NCBI GenBank assembly: GCA_033852175.1
Contig: JAWSUY010000003.1
Coordinates: 62,001 to 126,000 of the forward strand
Reading direction: 5' to 3'
Source of the DNA: Agarilytica sp033852175
GTDB taxonomy: Bacteria > Pseudomonadota > Gammaproteobacteria > Pseudomonadales > Cellvibrionaceae
DNA: 64,000 bases
Within the stretch, counting starts at the first letter, position 1. Every line of letters starts with the position of its first letter. Shown in pieces: positions 44,503 through 53,554 of the stretch. The translations under genes were made by a program, and so were the position numbers. The notes beneath the pieces were generated by a model, which saw only the letters and a program-made list of their open reading frames with translations, was not told the origin of the DNA and ran no database searches.

Positions 44503-45705
44503 CTACCCTAACCGCTGAACAAATGCTCTTATTCTATGTGCGGCATCCACGCAGTCACTTAGCGGGGCAACTAATGCTATACGTATGTGGTTTTGACCTG
44601 GGTTTCCGTTTTCCGTTTCTCGCGCTAAGAAAGAGCCGGGGAGTACTGTAATATTTTCTTGTGCAAATAACTGCTGAGCAAAATCGGTATCGCTAATCGG
44701 AGTTTCTACCCATAGATAAAAACTTGCATCCGGTTGTTGAACGTGAATGTGATCTTTTAATATTTTAATGACCTTTGAAAACTTGTCCCTATATAAATTA
44801 CGGTTTTCGAGTACGTGGGCTTCGTCGCGCCAAGCGACAATGCTAGCCTGCTGGCTGAATGGGGGCATCGCGCTACCGTGGTAAGTTCGATAATGCAGAA
44901 AACGTTTTATTAGAATTTTGTCTCCAGCAACAAAACCTGAGCGCAAGCCGGGAAGGTTAGATCGTTTAGATAGGCTGTGAAATACCACACACCGTTCATA
45001 TTGGTCTCGGCCCATTTGAGCGCAAGCTTCAAGTAAACCGGGTGGCGGGTTGTCTTCGTCAAAATAAAGTTCTGAGTAGCATTCGTCGCTGGCGATAATA
45101 AAATCAAATTTGTCTGCAAGAGCGATCAGTTTTTTCAGTGTTTCTAGTGGAGTGACTGCGCCAGTTGGGTTTCCCGGTGAGCAGATGAACAGTAATTGGC
45201 ATTGTTGCCAAGATTTCTCTGATACTGAATCAAAGTTGGGTAGGTAGCCATTGCTTTTATCACTGTTCATAAAGTAGGGCGTTACACCTGCAATTATCGC
45301 GGCTCCCTCGTATATCTGATAAAAGGGGTTGGGTATCATGACCTTTGCGTTTTTTACCGTGGGGTCAATCACTACCTGGGTAAAAGCAAATAGCGCTTCT
45401 CTCGTCCCGTTCACCGGAATCACATGGCTGTCTGCTGAAAGGCTATTTTCTTTTAGGTTAAATCGTGCGGTTGCCCAATTGGAGATGGCTTGTCGCAGTG
45501 CGTCCAGCCCTTTTGTGATTGGGTAACGGGTAATAGTATTGAGAGATTCGCTTAATTTATCTAAAACAAATGCTGGCGCATCATGTTTTGGTTCGCCAAT
45601 TGAAAGAGCGATATGAACTTTATCCGCTGGAGGCGTAATGCCTGCTTTTAGTTTGGTGAGTTTTTCAAACGGGTAGGGCTGCAAATGTTCGAGATTTGGA
45701 TTCAT
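44503..45705 (-). CDS. dapC: Succinyldiaminopimelate aminotransferase DapC
   Basis: 400-residue fold-type I PLP aminotransferase. The lysine Schiff-base region is HSLSKRSNLPGLRSGF; other motifs are IGEPKHDAPAFV, CSPGNPTGAV and SDECYSELYF. Its position after glnD and its sequence fit DapC, the N-succinyl-LL-DAP transaminase of pseudomonads and Bordetella; ArgD does this job in E. coli. ATG at 45705 is chosen, as the longer frame adds 25 residues with no family resemblance. It lies 32 bases after glnD. Confidence 0.9.
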   Translation of the reverse strand: MNPNLEHLQPYPFEKLTKLKAGITPPADKVHIALSIGEPKHDAPAFVLDKLSESLNTITRYPITKGLDALRQAISNWATARFNLKENSLSADSHVIPVNGTREALFAFTQVVIDPTVKNAKVMIPNPFYQIYEGAAIIAGVTPYFMNSDKSNGYLPNFDSVSEKSWQQCQLLFICSPGNPTGAVTPLETLKKLIALADKFDFIIASDECYSELYFDEDNPPPGLLEACAQMGRDQYERCVVFHSLSKRSNLPGLRSGFVAGDKILIKRFLHYRTYHGSAMPPFSQQASIVAWRDEAHVLENRNLYRDKFSKVIKILKDHIHVQQPDASFYLWVETPISDTDFAQQLFAQENITVLPGSFLARETENGNPGQNHIRIALVAPLSDCVDAAHRIRAFVQRLG

Positions 45706-45737
45706 GAGAAAGAGGATTCTGGAAGTGGATCGATAAG

Positions 45738-48437
45738 TTAACTGGATTCTTGCTCGACGCGTTTGTCGAGTCGATGACAAAGTTCATCTTGTAGATCAAT
45801 GCAAAGTTGGGCATTTCCAAGAGGATTTCTTTCGATGTCTGTAATAAAAAATACGTCCTCTACTCGTTCGCCAAGTGTAGAGATTTTCGCGTTCAGCATA
45901 TGAATATCAAAATCCATAAATGTTCGGGCAATGGTCGCGAGTAGTCCTGCGCGATCTGGGCTAGTGATTTCTAGAACGGTGTAGCCGCTGACAATGTCGT
46001 TACTGATGCTTGTGCGAGTGGGGGTGGTAAATTGTTTGAGCAGTCGCGGTGTTCTTCGAGCGATGATATCCGAATAATCCCTTGTTAATAAGAGCTCCTC
46101 TTTTACTGCTTCTTCAATTTTTTCAAATTTTTCGTGCTGGTCTCCAAGCGGCTCATAGTTTTCATCGAGCACATAGAATGTGTCGAGCGTGTAGCCGTTG
46201 GTGGAGGAGTAAATTCGGGCATGTTGAATGTTAAGCGATAATTGCGACAGGGCCGTCGTGGCCGCAACAAATACATTCTTAGCATCTTTCACATAAATAA
46301 AGACTTCTGTTGCACCGGCAAAACGTTTATTCGACGTTTCGCGTATGAGGACAAGCGGCTCGTTAGATTTGTGGTCATGATTACATAAGGCTTCAGTCTG
46401 CCACGCAATATCGAGGTGGTTTTCACGAATAAAATACTCGTCGCCCATGTGCTGCCAAAGAAACAGCGCGGGTTCTTGGGGTATGTTTTTGTCGCTGAGT
46501 TTCATCAACGCTTGGTATTGTTTTTCTTCGATAAGCTCTTGGCGGTCGACTGTATTTTCTAGCCCACGGCGAAGGACACGTTTGGTCTCGTTGTAGAGTG
46601 TGCGCATTAGGGAGTCACGCCAGGCGTTCCATAGGTCTGGGTTAGTGCCGCACATGTCTGCGATGGTGAGGGTGTATAAATAATCGAGATGGATCTGGTC
46701 ACCAACTTGCAGTGCGAAGTTCTGTATGACCTCTGGGTCTGCAATGTCTTGCTTTTGAGAAACGTAGGACATGAGCAGGTGTTTTTCGACTAACCATTTG
46801 ACAAGGCGGGTTTCTCGCTTGCTCATTCCGTGCTCTAGGCAAAATGTCTCTGCGTCTTCTGCGCCTAGTGTGGAGTGATCACCTCCGCGTCCCTTGCCGA
46901 TGTCGTGGAATAAGCCTGCGATATAAAGCAATTCGGGTTTGGCTAGGTTGTTAACAATATGTGCAGCAATGGGAAAGCGCTTTTCTTCCTCGGGCAGTGA
47001 GAAGCGCCGCATGTTCTGTATAACTAAGAGCGTGTGAGAGTCAACGGTATAGCGGTGGAATAAATCATGTTGCATTTGGCCTGTGATTTTCCCAAAGGCC
47101 GGCAAGTAGCGGCCGAGTACTCCGTAGCATTTCATTCTCGTGAATTGAGTTACTAGGCCGAACTCGATGGAGAATAATGTGAGAAACATTTTTTTGTTGG
47201 CGTCGTTATCGCGAAATTCATCGTTGATAAGCCAGCGTTTGTCTCGAATTAAGCGAATGGTTGCTGCTGAAGCGCCGTCAATATTTGGCGAATTTCCCAT
47301 TAGCGCAAATATCTCTAAGAGTGCACTGGGGTGTTCATCAAATATACTGTCACGCGTGACTTCAATGCAGTTGTTGCGCATCTGAAAGCGGTCATTGATG
47401 GGGGTAATTCTGCCTTTTGACTTGGGGTTGTTGATGACGTCAGACAAATAATTCAGCAATACATCATTTAGTTCGCGAAGGGCAATAACGGTACGGTAGT
47501 AAGTATGCATGAACTGCTCAACGGCGAGCCCTTTGTCAGAATCTTCGTAGCCAAACGTTTTAGCCAGCTCTCTCTGATATTCCAGTAAGAGTCGCTCGTC
47601 TGCTCGCCCTGCAATTAGGTGAACGCCGAATCGTACTTTCCAGAGAAAGTCCTCGCCTTTGCGCAGTAATCCGTATTCGTGGTCGGTAAAGAAGTCTCTC
47701 CCGCCCAATTCTCGCAAGGTTTTAACGCCGAAGTACCGTTTGGCGACCCAGCTGATCATTTGAATGTCTCTCAATCCGCCGGGAGAATTCTTGATATTAG
47801 GCTCAAGGTCGGATTCGTTGTCGTTATATTTACGATGACGTTCCGTTTGTTCTTTCCATTTCGCTTTATAGAAGTCGCGTATTTTCCATATTTTTTTTGG
47901 CGAGGTTAGGAGGCCTAATTCAGGTAGGAGCTGAGCATTTCCGTTTAATGTGCGAGATTCGATTAGGTTTGTCGCGATGGTAATGTCTGACTTTGCAAAC
48001 TTTGCACATTCTTTAATCGTTCTGACGCTGCTTCCTATGTCTAAGCCGATATCCCATAAAAAGGTGACGAGAGATTGGATGTTTTCGTCGTATTTTTTCC
48101 CTGTTTTATTATCGAGCAGTATCAGGAGGTCGATATCGGAGTGAGGGTGTAGTTCCGCGCGACCATAGCCGCCGACAGCGACTAAGGCGATATCGTCATC
48201 CCATTCATATAGGTGCCAGGCGTAATGAAGGATGAGATCAATGAAGGATGTTAGTTCGTGCACTAAGGCTTGCACGTCTTCATTGTGATGAAAACGGCAA
48301 GCTAGATGTGTATTGACGCCTGCAATGGAGTCCTTAAATACTTCTACCGGAGATTTAGACTGAATATCTTGCCGAAAGCGATCTTGCTTAAAGCATAAAG
48401 GCTGGTAGACAAATTCGGGGCAGTTCTGGATTGACAT
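45738..48437 (-). CDS. glnD: Bifunctional PII uridylyltransferase GlnD
   Basis: 899-residue sensor of glutamine that uridylylates and deuridylylates PII. The nucleotidyltransferase domain has GGYGRAELHPHSDIDLLIL (about 88-106), with the metal-binding Asp pair. The HD domain has HDIGKGRGGDHSTLG, for UMP removal. Two ACT domains follow at the C-terminus (about 700-790 and 815-890; the second has VLEITSPDRAGLLATIAR). All three activities look intact. It starts 3 bases after map stops. Confidence 0.96.
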   Translation of the reverse strand: MSIQNCPEFVYQPLCFKQDRFRQDIQSKSPVEVFKDSIAGVNTHLACRFHHNEDVQALVHELTSFIDLILHYAWHLYEWDDDIALVAVGGYGRAELHPHSDIDLLILLDNKTGKKYDENIQSLVTFLWDIGLDIGSSVRTIKECAKFAKSDITIATNLIESRTLNGNAQLLPELGLLTSPKKIWKIRDFYKAKWKEQTERHRKYNDNESDLEPNIKNSPGGLRDIQMISWVAKRYFGVKTLRELGGRDFFTDHEYGLLRKGEDFLWKVRFGVHLIAGRADERLLLEYQRELAKTFGYEDSDKGLAVEQFMHTYYRTVIALRELNDVLLNYLSDVINNPKSKGRITPINDRFQMRNNCIEVTRDSIFDEHPSALLEIFALMGNSPNIDGASAATIRLIRDKRWLINDEFRDNDANKKMFLTLFSIEFGLVTQFTRMKCYGVLGRYLPAFGKITGQMQHDLFHRYTVDSHTLLVIQNMRRFSLPEEEKRFPIAAHIVNNLAKPELLYIAGLFHDIGKGRGGDHSTLGAEDAETFCLEHGMSKRETRLVKWLVEKHLLMSYVSQKQDIADPEVIQNFALQVGDQIHLDYLYTLTIADMCGTNPDLWNAWRDSLMRTLYNETKRVLRRGLENTVDRQELIEEKQYQALMKLSDKNIPQEPALFLWQHMGDEYFIRENHLDIAWQTEALCNHDHKSNEPLVLIRETSNKRFAGATEVFIYVKDAKNVFVAATTALSQLSLNIQHARIYSSTNGYTLDTFYVLDENYEPLGDQHEKFEKIEEAVKEELLLTRDYSDIIARRTPRLLKQFTTPTRTSISNDIVSGYTVLEITSPDRAGLLATIARTFMDFDIHMLNAKISTLGERVEDVFFITDIERNPLGNAQLCIDLQDELCHRLDKRVEQESS

Positions 48438-48440
48438 CGC

Positions 48441-49211
48441 TTAGAATGACTCTTCTTTGCGGGCGGTGAGAACGTCTACACCGTTAGCCGTGACTGCAAG
48501 GGTATGTTCCCACTGAGCTGACAATCTGCCGTCTCGTGTTTCAACTGTCCACTGATCACCCTTGAGTCGAGTATGGGCTTTTCCGGCGTTTATCATCGGT
48601 TCAATGGTAAAGGTCATTCCTTCTTTTAGTACTAGCCCTGTGTCTGCGCGACCGTAATGGAGTACCTGTGGTTCGTCGTGAAAGACTTTTCCTATCCCGT
48701 GGCCACAATATTCACGCACGACTGAGTAGTGGTTCTTTTCTGCGTGATTCTGAATAACGTGGCCGATATCGCCAAGACGAGCGCCGGGTTTTACAAGTTC
48801 AATGGCCTTGTAGAGGCATTCTTGAGTAATATTTACCAATTTGTGTGCGTGCGGAGCAACTTTTCCAACGAAGAACATCTTGCTTGTGTCGCCGTGATAT
48901 TCGTCGTAGATGACGGTAATATCAATGTTAATAACATCGCCGGTTTTTAGTGTCTTCTTTTCGGAAGGAATCCCGTGGCAGATAACATGGTTGACTGACG
49001 TGCAGATGGATTTGGGAAAGCCTTTATAGTTAAGTGGGGCGGGAATGGCTTTTTGTTCATTCACTATATAGTCGTGGCATATCCTATCTAGTTCAGCTGT
49101 AGTGATACCTGCACATATATGCGGTTCGATCATCTCTAAGACTTCAGCAGCTTTTCGGCCAGCAACTTGCATTTTTATAATTTCAGCGGGCGTTTTAATG
49201 TTGACGGTCAT
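48441..49211 (-). CDS. map: Methionine aminopeptidase, type I
   Basis: 256-residue dimetal peptidase removing the initiator methionine. Metal-site motifs are visible: CTSVNHVICHGIP (His), INIDITVIYDEYHGD (two Asp), GHGIGKVFHDEP (His), FTIEPM (Glu) and SAQWEHT (Glu). It heads map-glnD-dapC-nth and is divergent from the rpsB cluster, the conserved gammaproteobacterial arrangement. Confidence 0.97.
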   Translation of the reverse strand: MTVNIKTPAEIIKMQVAGRKAAEVLEMIEPHICAGITTAELDRICHDYIVNEQKAIPAPLNYKGFPKSICTSVNHVICHGIPSEKKTLKTGDVINIDITVIYDEYHGDTSKMFFVGKVAPHAHKLVNITQECLYKAIELVKPGARLGDIGHVIQNHAEKNHYSVVREYCGHGIGKVFHDEPQVLHYGRADTGLVLKEGMTFTIEPMINAGKAHTRLKGDQWTVETRDGRLSAQWEHTLAVTANGVDVLTARKEESF

Positions 49212-49513
49212 TGGGTATCCGTTGGTGAAAAAGTCTACGACATTGTGGGGCGCATTCTAAACCAAAGTGAGCGGTGTCGCACGATAATCAAGTTGCTTCG
49301 CCATGCTATTTTGGCTGGATTATAGTTGTCACTTGATAGTGGGGGGGTAAAGTGTTGGCGATAAAATAGTCCGAATGTTAATGAATTGTTGTGTTAGGTC
49401 TCATTGTGGCATGTAAAAATATTTCTGTTATTGGTTTTGTGACTAGGTTAGCTTTTTTGAGTGAGCGTCTGACTATACTGCCCCCACGAAATAACGTACA
49501 CGAGTGAGACATT
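49212..49513. other. Divergent region between map and the small secreted protein gene
   Basis: About 300 bases without a gene. A TATACT (near 49473-49478) could be a -10 for the small protein gene, but a good -35 is not seen. The opposite end must hold the map promoter; no clear hexamers. Confidence 0.4.
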
Positions 49514-49786
49514 ATGTCATTAGTAAAAATTCTGGTTGCTTCGGCGGTGGTGTTGGCGTCAACGTTTGCATTTGCGGCAGAAGGCAATAATGAGGCTAAA
49601 TCGGCGCAAGAGAAGGTGAGTGATTATCGTGCGCTACGGCATGCTTGTTCTGTAACTCGAGGGGAGCAGCGTAGGGTCTGTTTCAGCCAGTTAAAGGCGG
49701 CGACGGATAGCTATAAAATAGCGAAGCGAACCTTGGCCTTAGAGAAGTCGGCATCTCAAAAGCAATTAATTGGGCAGGCCCAGTAA
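49514..49786 (+). CDS. Small secreted protein, unknown
   Basis: 90 residues, not recognised. A clear signal peptide (about 1-21, cleavage after AFA, before AEG) leads to a short, basic, helix-rich mature protein of about 69 residues with two cysteines (HACSVTRGEQRRVCFS), which could form a disulfide in the periplasm. The C-terminal half is Lys/Ala-rich. It is inserted between map and rpsB, which are usually direct divergent neighbours. No homologous family comes to mind. Confidence 0.65.
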   Translation: MSLVKILVASAVVLASTFAFAAEGNNEAKSAQEKVSDYRALRHACSVTRGEQRRVCFSQLKAATDSYKIAKRTLALEKSASQKQLIGQAQ

Positions 49787-49968
49787 GCAAATATTTGCTT
49801 TGATAACTGCTTGGAGGGTATCTGAGTGACGCCCTTCCTGATTGCTTGTGTCGCCCTTCGGTATGGGGCGGACTTGAGTCGAGCGTCCCTTTCTGGGTCC
49901 CTCTCTTTCTTATTGGTTTTCTCCTGCTCTCTGCCCCCTAATAAGTGCTTCAAAATTGCTCTGGCTTA

Positions 49969-49977
49969 TGGTATAAA
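49969..49977 (+). promoter_or_regulatory. Extended -10 promoter of rpsB
   Basis: TG-G-TATAAA (49969-49977) is an extended -10, followed by the GC-rich discriminator GCGCGCCC. Such discriminators are typical of growth-rate and stringently controlled ribosomal promoters. The -35 region (TTCAAA, 17 bases upstream) is weak, as extended -10 promoters allow. Confidence 0.65.
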
Positions 49978-49983
49978 GCGCGC

Positions 49984-50130
49984 CCGTTCAGCGTAAGTTC
50001 GCATTGAGCGGTTATTTTACTTAAACGTCACACATACATCGACACAATGGCCTGGGTGCTGCTTTCGTTAGCGGTTGGTCTACTTGGGATGTATGGAGGC
50101 CTAACCCAATTACTTTTAGGAAAAAGAGCT
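49984..50130 (+). promoter_or_regulatory. rpsB 5' leader with alternative pairings
   Basis: About 145 bases of untranslated leader. CTGCT pairs with AGCGG around TTTCGT near 50059-50073. TTGGG (50084-50088) can pair with CCCAA (50105-50109), or CCTAA (50100-50104) with TTAGG (50116-50120), which would bury part of the AGGA ribosome site. In gammaproteobacteria, ribosomal protein S2 is known to repress its operon through the rpsB leader. Confidence 0.5.
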
Positions 50131-50880
50131 ATGCCTACAGTTAGCATGCGTGAAATGCTTCAAGCTGGTGTCCATTTCGGTCACCAAACGCGTTATTGGA
50201 ACCCAAAAATGTCTCAGTACATCTTTGGCGCGCGTAATAAAATTCATATCATCAATCTAGAGCACACTGTCCCTCAGTTCAATGAAGCTTTGGAATTGAT
50301 CAAAAAAATGGCCAGTCAAAAGAAGAAGATTCTTTTTGTTGGTACCAAGCGAGCTGCTCAAAAAGCCGTTAAAGAGCAAGCCGAGCGAGTAAGTATGCCG
50401 TTTGTTAGTCATCGCTGGTTAGGCGGTATGTTGACGAACTACAAAACAATTCGTGCATCTATTCGTCGTTATCGTGACCTAGTTACTCAGAGCTCTGATG
50501 GTACTTTCGACAAGCTGACTAAAAAAGAAGCGTTAATGCGTACCCGCATGATGAAAAAACTTGAGCTATCTATTGGTGGTATCAAGGATATGGGTGGCTT
50601 GCCAGACGCGTTGTTTGTGATTGATGTTGATCATGAGCGTATTGCTATTCAGGAGGCGAATAAGTTGGGCATACCTGTATTCGGTATTGTGGACACTAAC
50701 AGTAATCCCGAAGGCGTAGATCACGTTATCCCTGGTAATGATGATGCTATTCGAGCGGTCAAGCTTTATGTAACGGCTTTGGCTGATGCCTGTGCTGAAG
50801 GTGTTGCAGAATCAAATGCTGTACCGTCTAAAGATGAGTTTGTAGAGGTTAGTGAAGATAAGGCTGCTCCTGCCGAATAA
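50131..50880 (+). CDS. rpsB: 30S ribosomal protein S2
   Basis: 249-residue S2. MPTVSMREMLQAGVHFGHQTRYWNPKM is the conserved opening (given by its key VHFGHQTRYWNP), with FVGTKRAAQ, HRWLGGMLTNYKTIR and the GIPVFGIVDTNSNPEGVDH region. ATG at 50131, after AGGA at 50118-50121, is the true start; an upstream in-frame ATG at 50047 lies in the leader. An acidic C-terminal tail extends it a little over E. coli S2. A hairpin terminator lies between it and tsf. Confidence 0.98.
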   Translation: MPTVSMREMLQAGVHFGHQTRYWNPKMSQYIFGARNKIHIINLEHTVPQFNEALELIKKMASQKKKILFVGTKRAAQKAVKEQAERVSMPFVSHRWLGGMLTNYKTIRASIRRYRDLVTQSSDGTFDKLTKKEALMRTRMMKKLELSIGGIKDMGGLPDALFVIDVDHERIAIQEANKLGIPVFGIVDTNSNPEGVDHVIPGNDDAIRAVKLYVTALADACAEGVAESNAVPSKDEFVEVSEDKAAPAE

Positions 50881-50915
50881 TCTTCGCTTCTGCGTAATTT
50901 ATAAATAGTACGAAG

Positions 50916-50941
50916 AAAAGGGGATGTGTTCCCCTTTTTTT
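50916..50941 (+). terminator. Terminator/attenuator between rpsB and tsf
   Basis: AAAAGGGGA (50916-50924) pairs with TCCCCTTTT (50930-50938), 5-base loop, T run to 50941. E. coli has an attenuator at the same place. Confidence 0.88.
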
Positions 50942-51007
50942 GTTTGTGGCTGGTTTCAGCGACATGTACATGAATTCAATCCACATTTAATAATTGAGGG
51001 TGTTGAA

Positions 51008-51880
51008 ATGGCAGTATCTGCTTCTTTGATAAAAGAGTTGCGTGAGCGCACTGGGCTCGGCATGTTGGAGTGTAAAAAGGCACTCGTTGCAACTGATGGT
51101 GATGTTGAAACTGCAATTGAAAATTTGCGAAAGGTATCCGGCCTTAAAGCGGCTAAAAAAGCAGACCGCACTGCAGCCGAAGGGATTGTGATAGGTAAAT
51201 GCGCTGACGACGGAAGTTATGGCGTTATCCTTGAGATTAATAGCGAGACAGATTTTGCTGCTCGAGATCAAGGTTTTCTCGATTTTGCCGGTTCTGTGCT
51301 TGAAAAAGCCTACGCAGGAAAGATTCAGGATGTCAGTGTTTTGATCGAGGGCGAGGTTGAGTCAGCAAGGCAGGCCTTGGTTCAAAAAATTGGCGAGAAT
51401 ATTAGTGTTCGACGTATTGCTATTGTTGAGCCAGCTTCGGGTGTTGTGGGTCTGTATATTCATTCGAATAGCCGCATTACATCCTTGGTTGCGTTGACTT
51501 GTACTGATGTTGAAGTGGCGAGAGACGTGGCTATGCACGTGGCTGCGGTTAATCCTCAGGTTGTTAATCCGTCGGATATGTCGGAAGAGCTGGTTAATAA
51601 AGAGAAAGATATTATTAAGGCTCAGCCGGATATGGAAGGTAAGCCTGAGGCTATCGTTGAGAAAATGATGGTTGGTCGTATCAATAAATTCTTAAAAGAA
51701 AATAGCTTGATTAGTCAGGCTTTTGTAAAAAACCCTGAAGTGAGCGTTGCCCAGTTGGTAAAAGAGGCTGGCGGCGAAGTTAGCAGTTTTGTTCGATTTG
51801 AGGTTGGCGAAGGCATTGAGAAAGCTGAGGAAGATTTTGCAGCTGAAGTTGCTGCTCAAATCGCAGCGTCTAAGTCTTAA
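51008..51880 (+). CDS. tsf: Elongation factor Ts
   Basis: 290-residue EF-Tu guanine-nucleotide exchange factor. LIKELRERTGLGMLECKKAL (N-terminal domain), the TDFAARDQGF EF-Tu contact (NSETDFAARDQ), and the later RINKFLKENSLISQAFVKNP segment are conserved. ATG at 51008 follows GAGGG; a longer frame beginning at 50924 is spurious. Two hairpin terminators follow before pyrH. Confidence 0.97.
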   Translation: MAVSASLIKELRERTGLGMLECKKALVATDGDVETAIENLRKVSGLKAAKKADRTAAEGIVIGKCADDGSYGVILEINSETDFAARDQGFLDFAGSVLEKAYAGKIQDVSVLIEGEVESARQALVQKIGENISVRRIAIVEPASGVVGLYIHSNSRITSLVALTCTDVEVARDVAMHVAAVNPQVVNPSDMSEELVNKEKDIIKAQPDMEGKPEAIVEKMMVGRINKFLKENSLISQAFVKNPEVSVAQLVKEAGGEVSSFVRFEVGEGIEKAEEDFAAEVAAQIAASKS

Positions 51881-51923
51881 ATTCGCTATACGGCTGAGAA
51901 GTTGTAAAGTCGTATCTTGTATG

Positions 51924-51957
51924 GCGTCTACCGGCGGGTCGTTGGTAGGCGCTTTTT
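51924..51957 (+). terminator. Terminator after tsf, first of two
   Basis: GCGTCTACC (51924-51932) pairs with GGTAGGCGC (51944-51952) with one G:U, then TTTTT. Confidence 0.8.
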
Positions 51958-51962
51958 CATTT

Positions 51963-51991
51963 AAAAGGCGGGATGTGATACCCGTCTTTTT
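51963..51991 (+). terminator. Terminator after tsf, second of two
   Basis: AAAAGGCGGG (51963-51972) pairs with CCCGTCTTTT (51981-51990) with one G:U; 8-base loop and T run. Confidence 0.72.
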
Positions 51992-52036
51992 GCTGTTACA
52001 CTTCCTCGAATTTTTGCGCTTGGGCGGATCTACTGA

Positions 52037-52777
52037 ATGACGATTAAAACGGATCGAAAGTATAAGCGAATATTGCTTAAATTGAGTGGCGAAGAATTAA
52101 TGGGGTCTGCCGGTTTTGGTATAGACCCTAAAGTCCTAGATAAAATGGCTCTTGAAATCGGGCAGCTGGTCGGTATTGGTGTTCAGGTTGGATTGGTTAT
52201 TGGGGGTGGAAACTTATTCCGTGGTGCGGCACTTAGCGAGGCGGGCCTGGATCGTGTTACTGGCGATCATATGGGGATGTTAGCGACAGTGATGAATGCG
52301 CTTGCTATGGGGGATGCGCTGCAACGATCGAATATATCGTCTAACGTGATGTCGGCAATTCCGATGAGTGGCGTGGTTGACCATTACGATCGACGAAAAG
52401 CGGTTCGTTTATTGGGAAGTGGTGAGGTGGTTATTTTTTCTGCCGGTACAGGCAACCCTTTCTTCACCACTGACTCTGCTGCGTGTTTGCGTGCGATCGA
52501 GGTGGATGCCGAGCTGGTGTTAAAAGCGACCAAGGTAGAGGGGGTTTATTCCGCAGACCCGCATAAAGATCCGAGTGCAACGAAGTACAATAATTTGACA
52601 TATGGGAAGGTGTTAGCTGATAAGTTGGAAGTGATGGATTCGACTGCTATTTGTCTATGTCAGGATCATGGTATGCCGATTCGAGTGTTTAAAATGTCCA
52701 AGCCGGGGGCGTTACTCAATATTGTTGTCGGTGGTGACGAGGGCACGCTCATTAGTGCTGAATCAATAGTTGCTTAG
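52037..52777 (+). CDS. pyrH: UMP kinase
   Basis: 246-residue amino-acid-kinase-fold UMP kinase. KRILLKLSGEELMG (phosphate-binding Lys/Gly), VIGGGNLFRGA, GDHMGMLATVMNALA, AGTGNPFFTTDSAA and the KATKVEGVYSADP region are conserved. It sits in the standard tsf-pyrH-frr order and makes UDP for nucleic acid and envelope precursor synthesis. The double terminator before it suggests an extra promoter, though none is evident. Confidence 0.97.
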   Translation: MTIKTDRKYKRILLKLSGEELMGSAGFGIDPKVLDKMALEIGQLVGIGVQVGLVIGGGNLFRGAALSEAGLDRVTGDHMGMLATVMNALAMGDALQRSNISSNVMSAIPMSGVVDHYDRRKAVRLLGSGEVVIFSAGTGNPFFTTDSAACLRAIEVDAELVLKATKVEGVYSADPHKDPSATKYNNLTYGKVLADKLEVMDSTAICLCQDHGMPIRVFKMSKPGALLNIVVGGDEGTLISAESIVA

Positions 52778-52844
52778 TGTTTTAGCGGCTTAAGTTAGCT
52801 GCATAGTATTGCTAAACCTTATATAGAACCTGGGATATACCGCG

Positions 52845-53402
52845 ATGATTAATGACATAAAGACAGATGCTGAAGAGCGCATGAAAAAAAGTGTGGATGT
52901 GCTTGGGGCCAATTTCAATAAAATTAGAACAGGTCGAGCTCACCCGAGTTTACTTGATGGCATCTCTGTTTCTTACTACGATAATCCAACGCCTTTAAGT
53001 CAGGTGGCAAACGTCTCCATTCTGGATGCGAGAACGTTGTCGATTAGTCCGTGGGAGAAACATCTCGTTCCCGATATTGAAAAAGCTATTATGAAATCTA
53101 GCTTGGGTTTAAATCCGATAACTACGGGTGATCTTATTCGAGTGCCTATGCCTTCTTTAACTGAAGAGACCCGAAAAGGTTATATCCGCCAAGCCAGGAA
53201 CGAAGCTGAGTCTGGAAGGGTATCTGTCCGCAATATCCGACGTGATGCGATTAACACCGTAAAAGACCTGCTTAAAGAAAAAGAAATTGGTGAGGATGAT
53301 GAGCGTCGTGCTGGTGAGGAAATCCAGAAAATCACTGATAAGTACATCGCTAAAATGGATAGCGCATTGTCGGCAAAAGAAGCTGATTTAATGGAAATCT
53401 AA
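52845..53402 (+). CDS. frr: Ribosome recycling factor
   Basis: 185 residues, exactly the E. coli length. FNKIRTGRAHPSLLDGI, YDNPTPLSQVANV, SSLGLNPITTGDLIRVPMPSLTEETRK (key residues GLNP and IRVPMP) and the long C-terminal helix are conserved. With EF-G it splits post-termination ribosomes. It follows pyrH by 67 bases. Confidence 0.98.
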   Translation: MINDIKTDAEERMKKSVDVLGANFNKIRTGRAHPSLLDGISVSYYDNPTPLSQVANVSILDARTLSISPWEKHLVPDIEKAIMKSSLGLNPITTGDLIRVPMPSLTEETRKGYIRQARNEAESGRVSVRNIRRDAINTVKDLLKEKEIGEDDERRAGEEIQKITDKYIAKMDSALSAKEADLMEI

Positions 53403-53554
53403 AGTCTGTTCGGGTGCGCGGTAGTTCTTTTTTCTGTGTCCATGTCTTTGTTCGCTTTGGCCATGATATGTTTAATGCATGGTCGAAACATTCGATTTTA
53501 CACCTGCTTTTTTAATCATATAAAGTTATGCAGGTTCTTTACTGAGGTTTGTTA

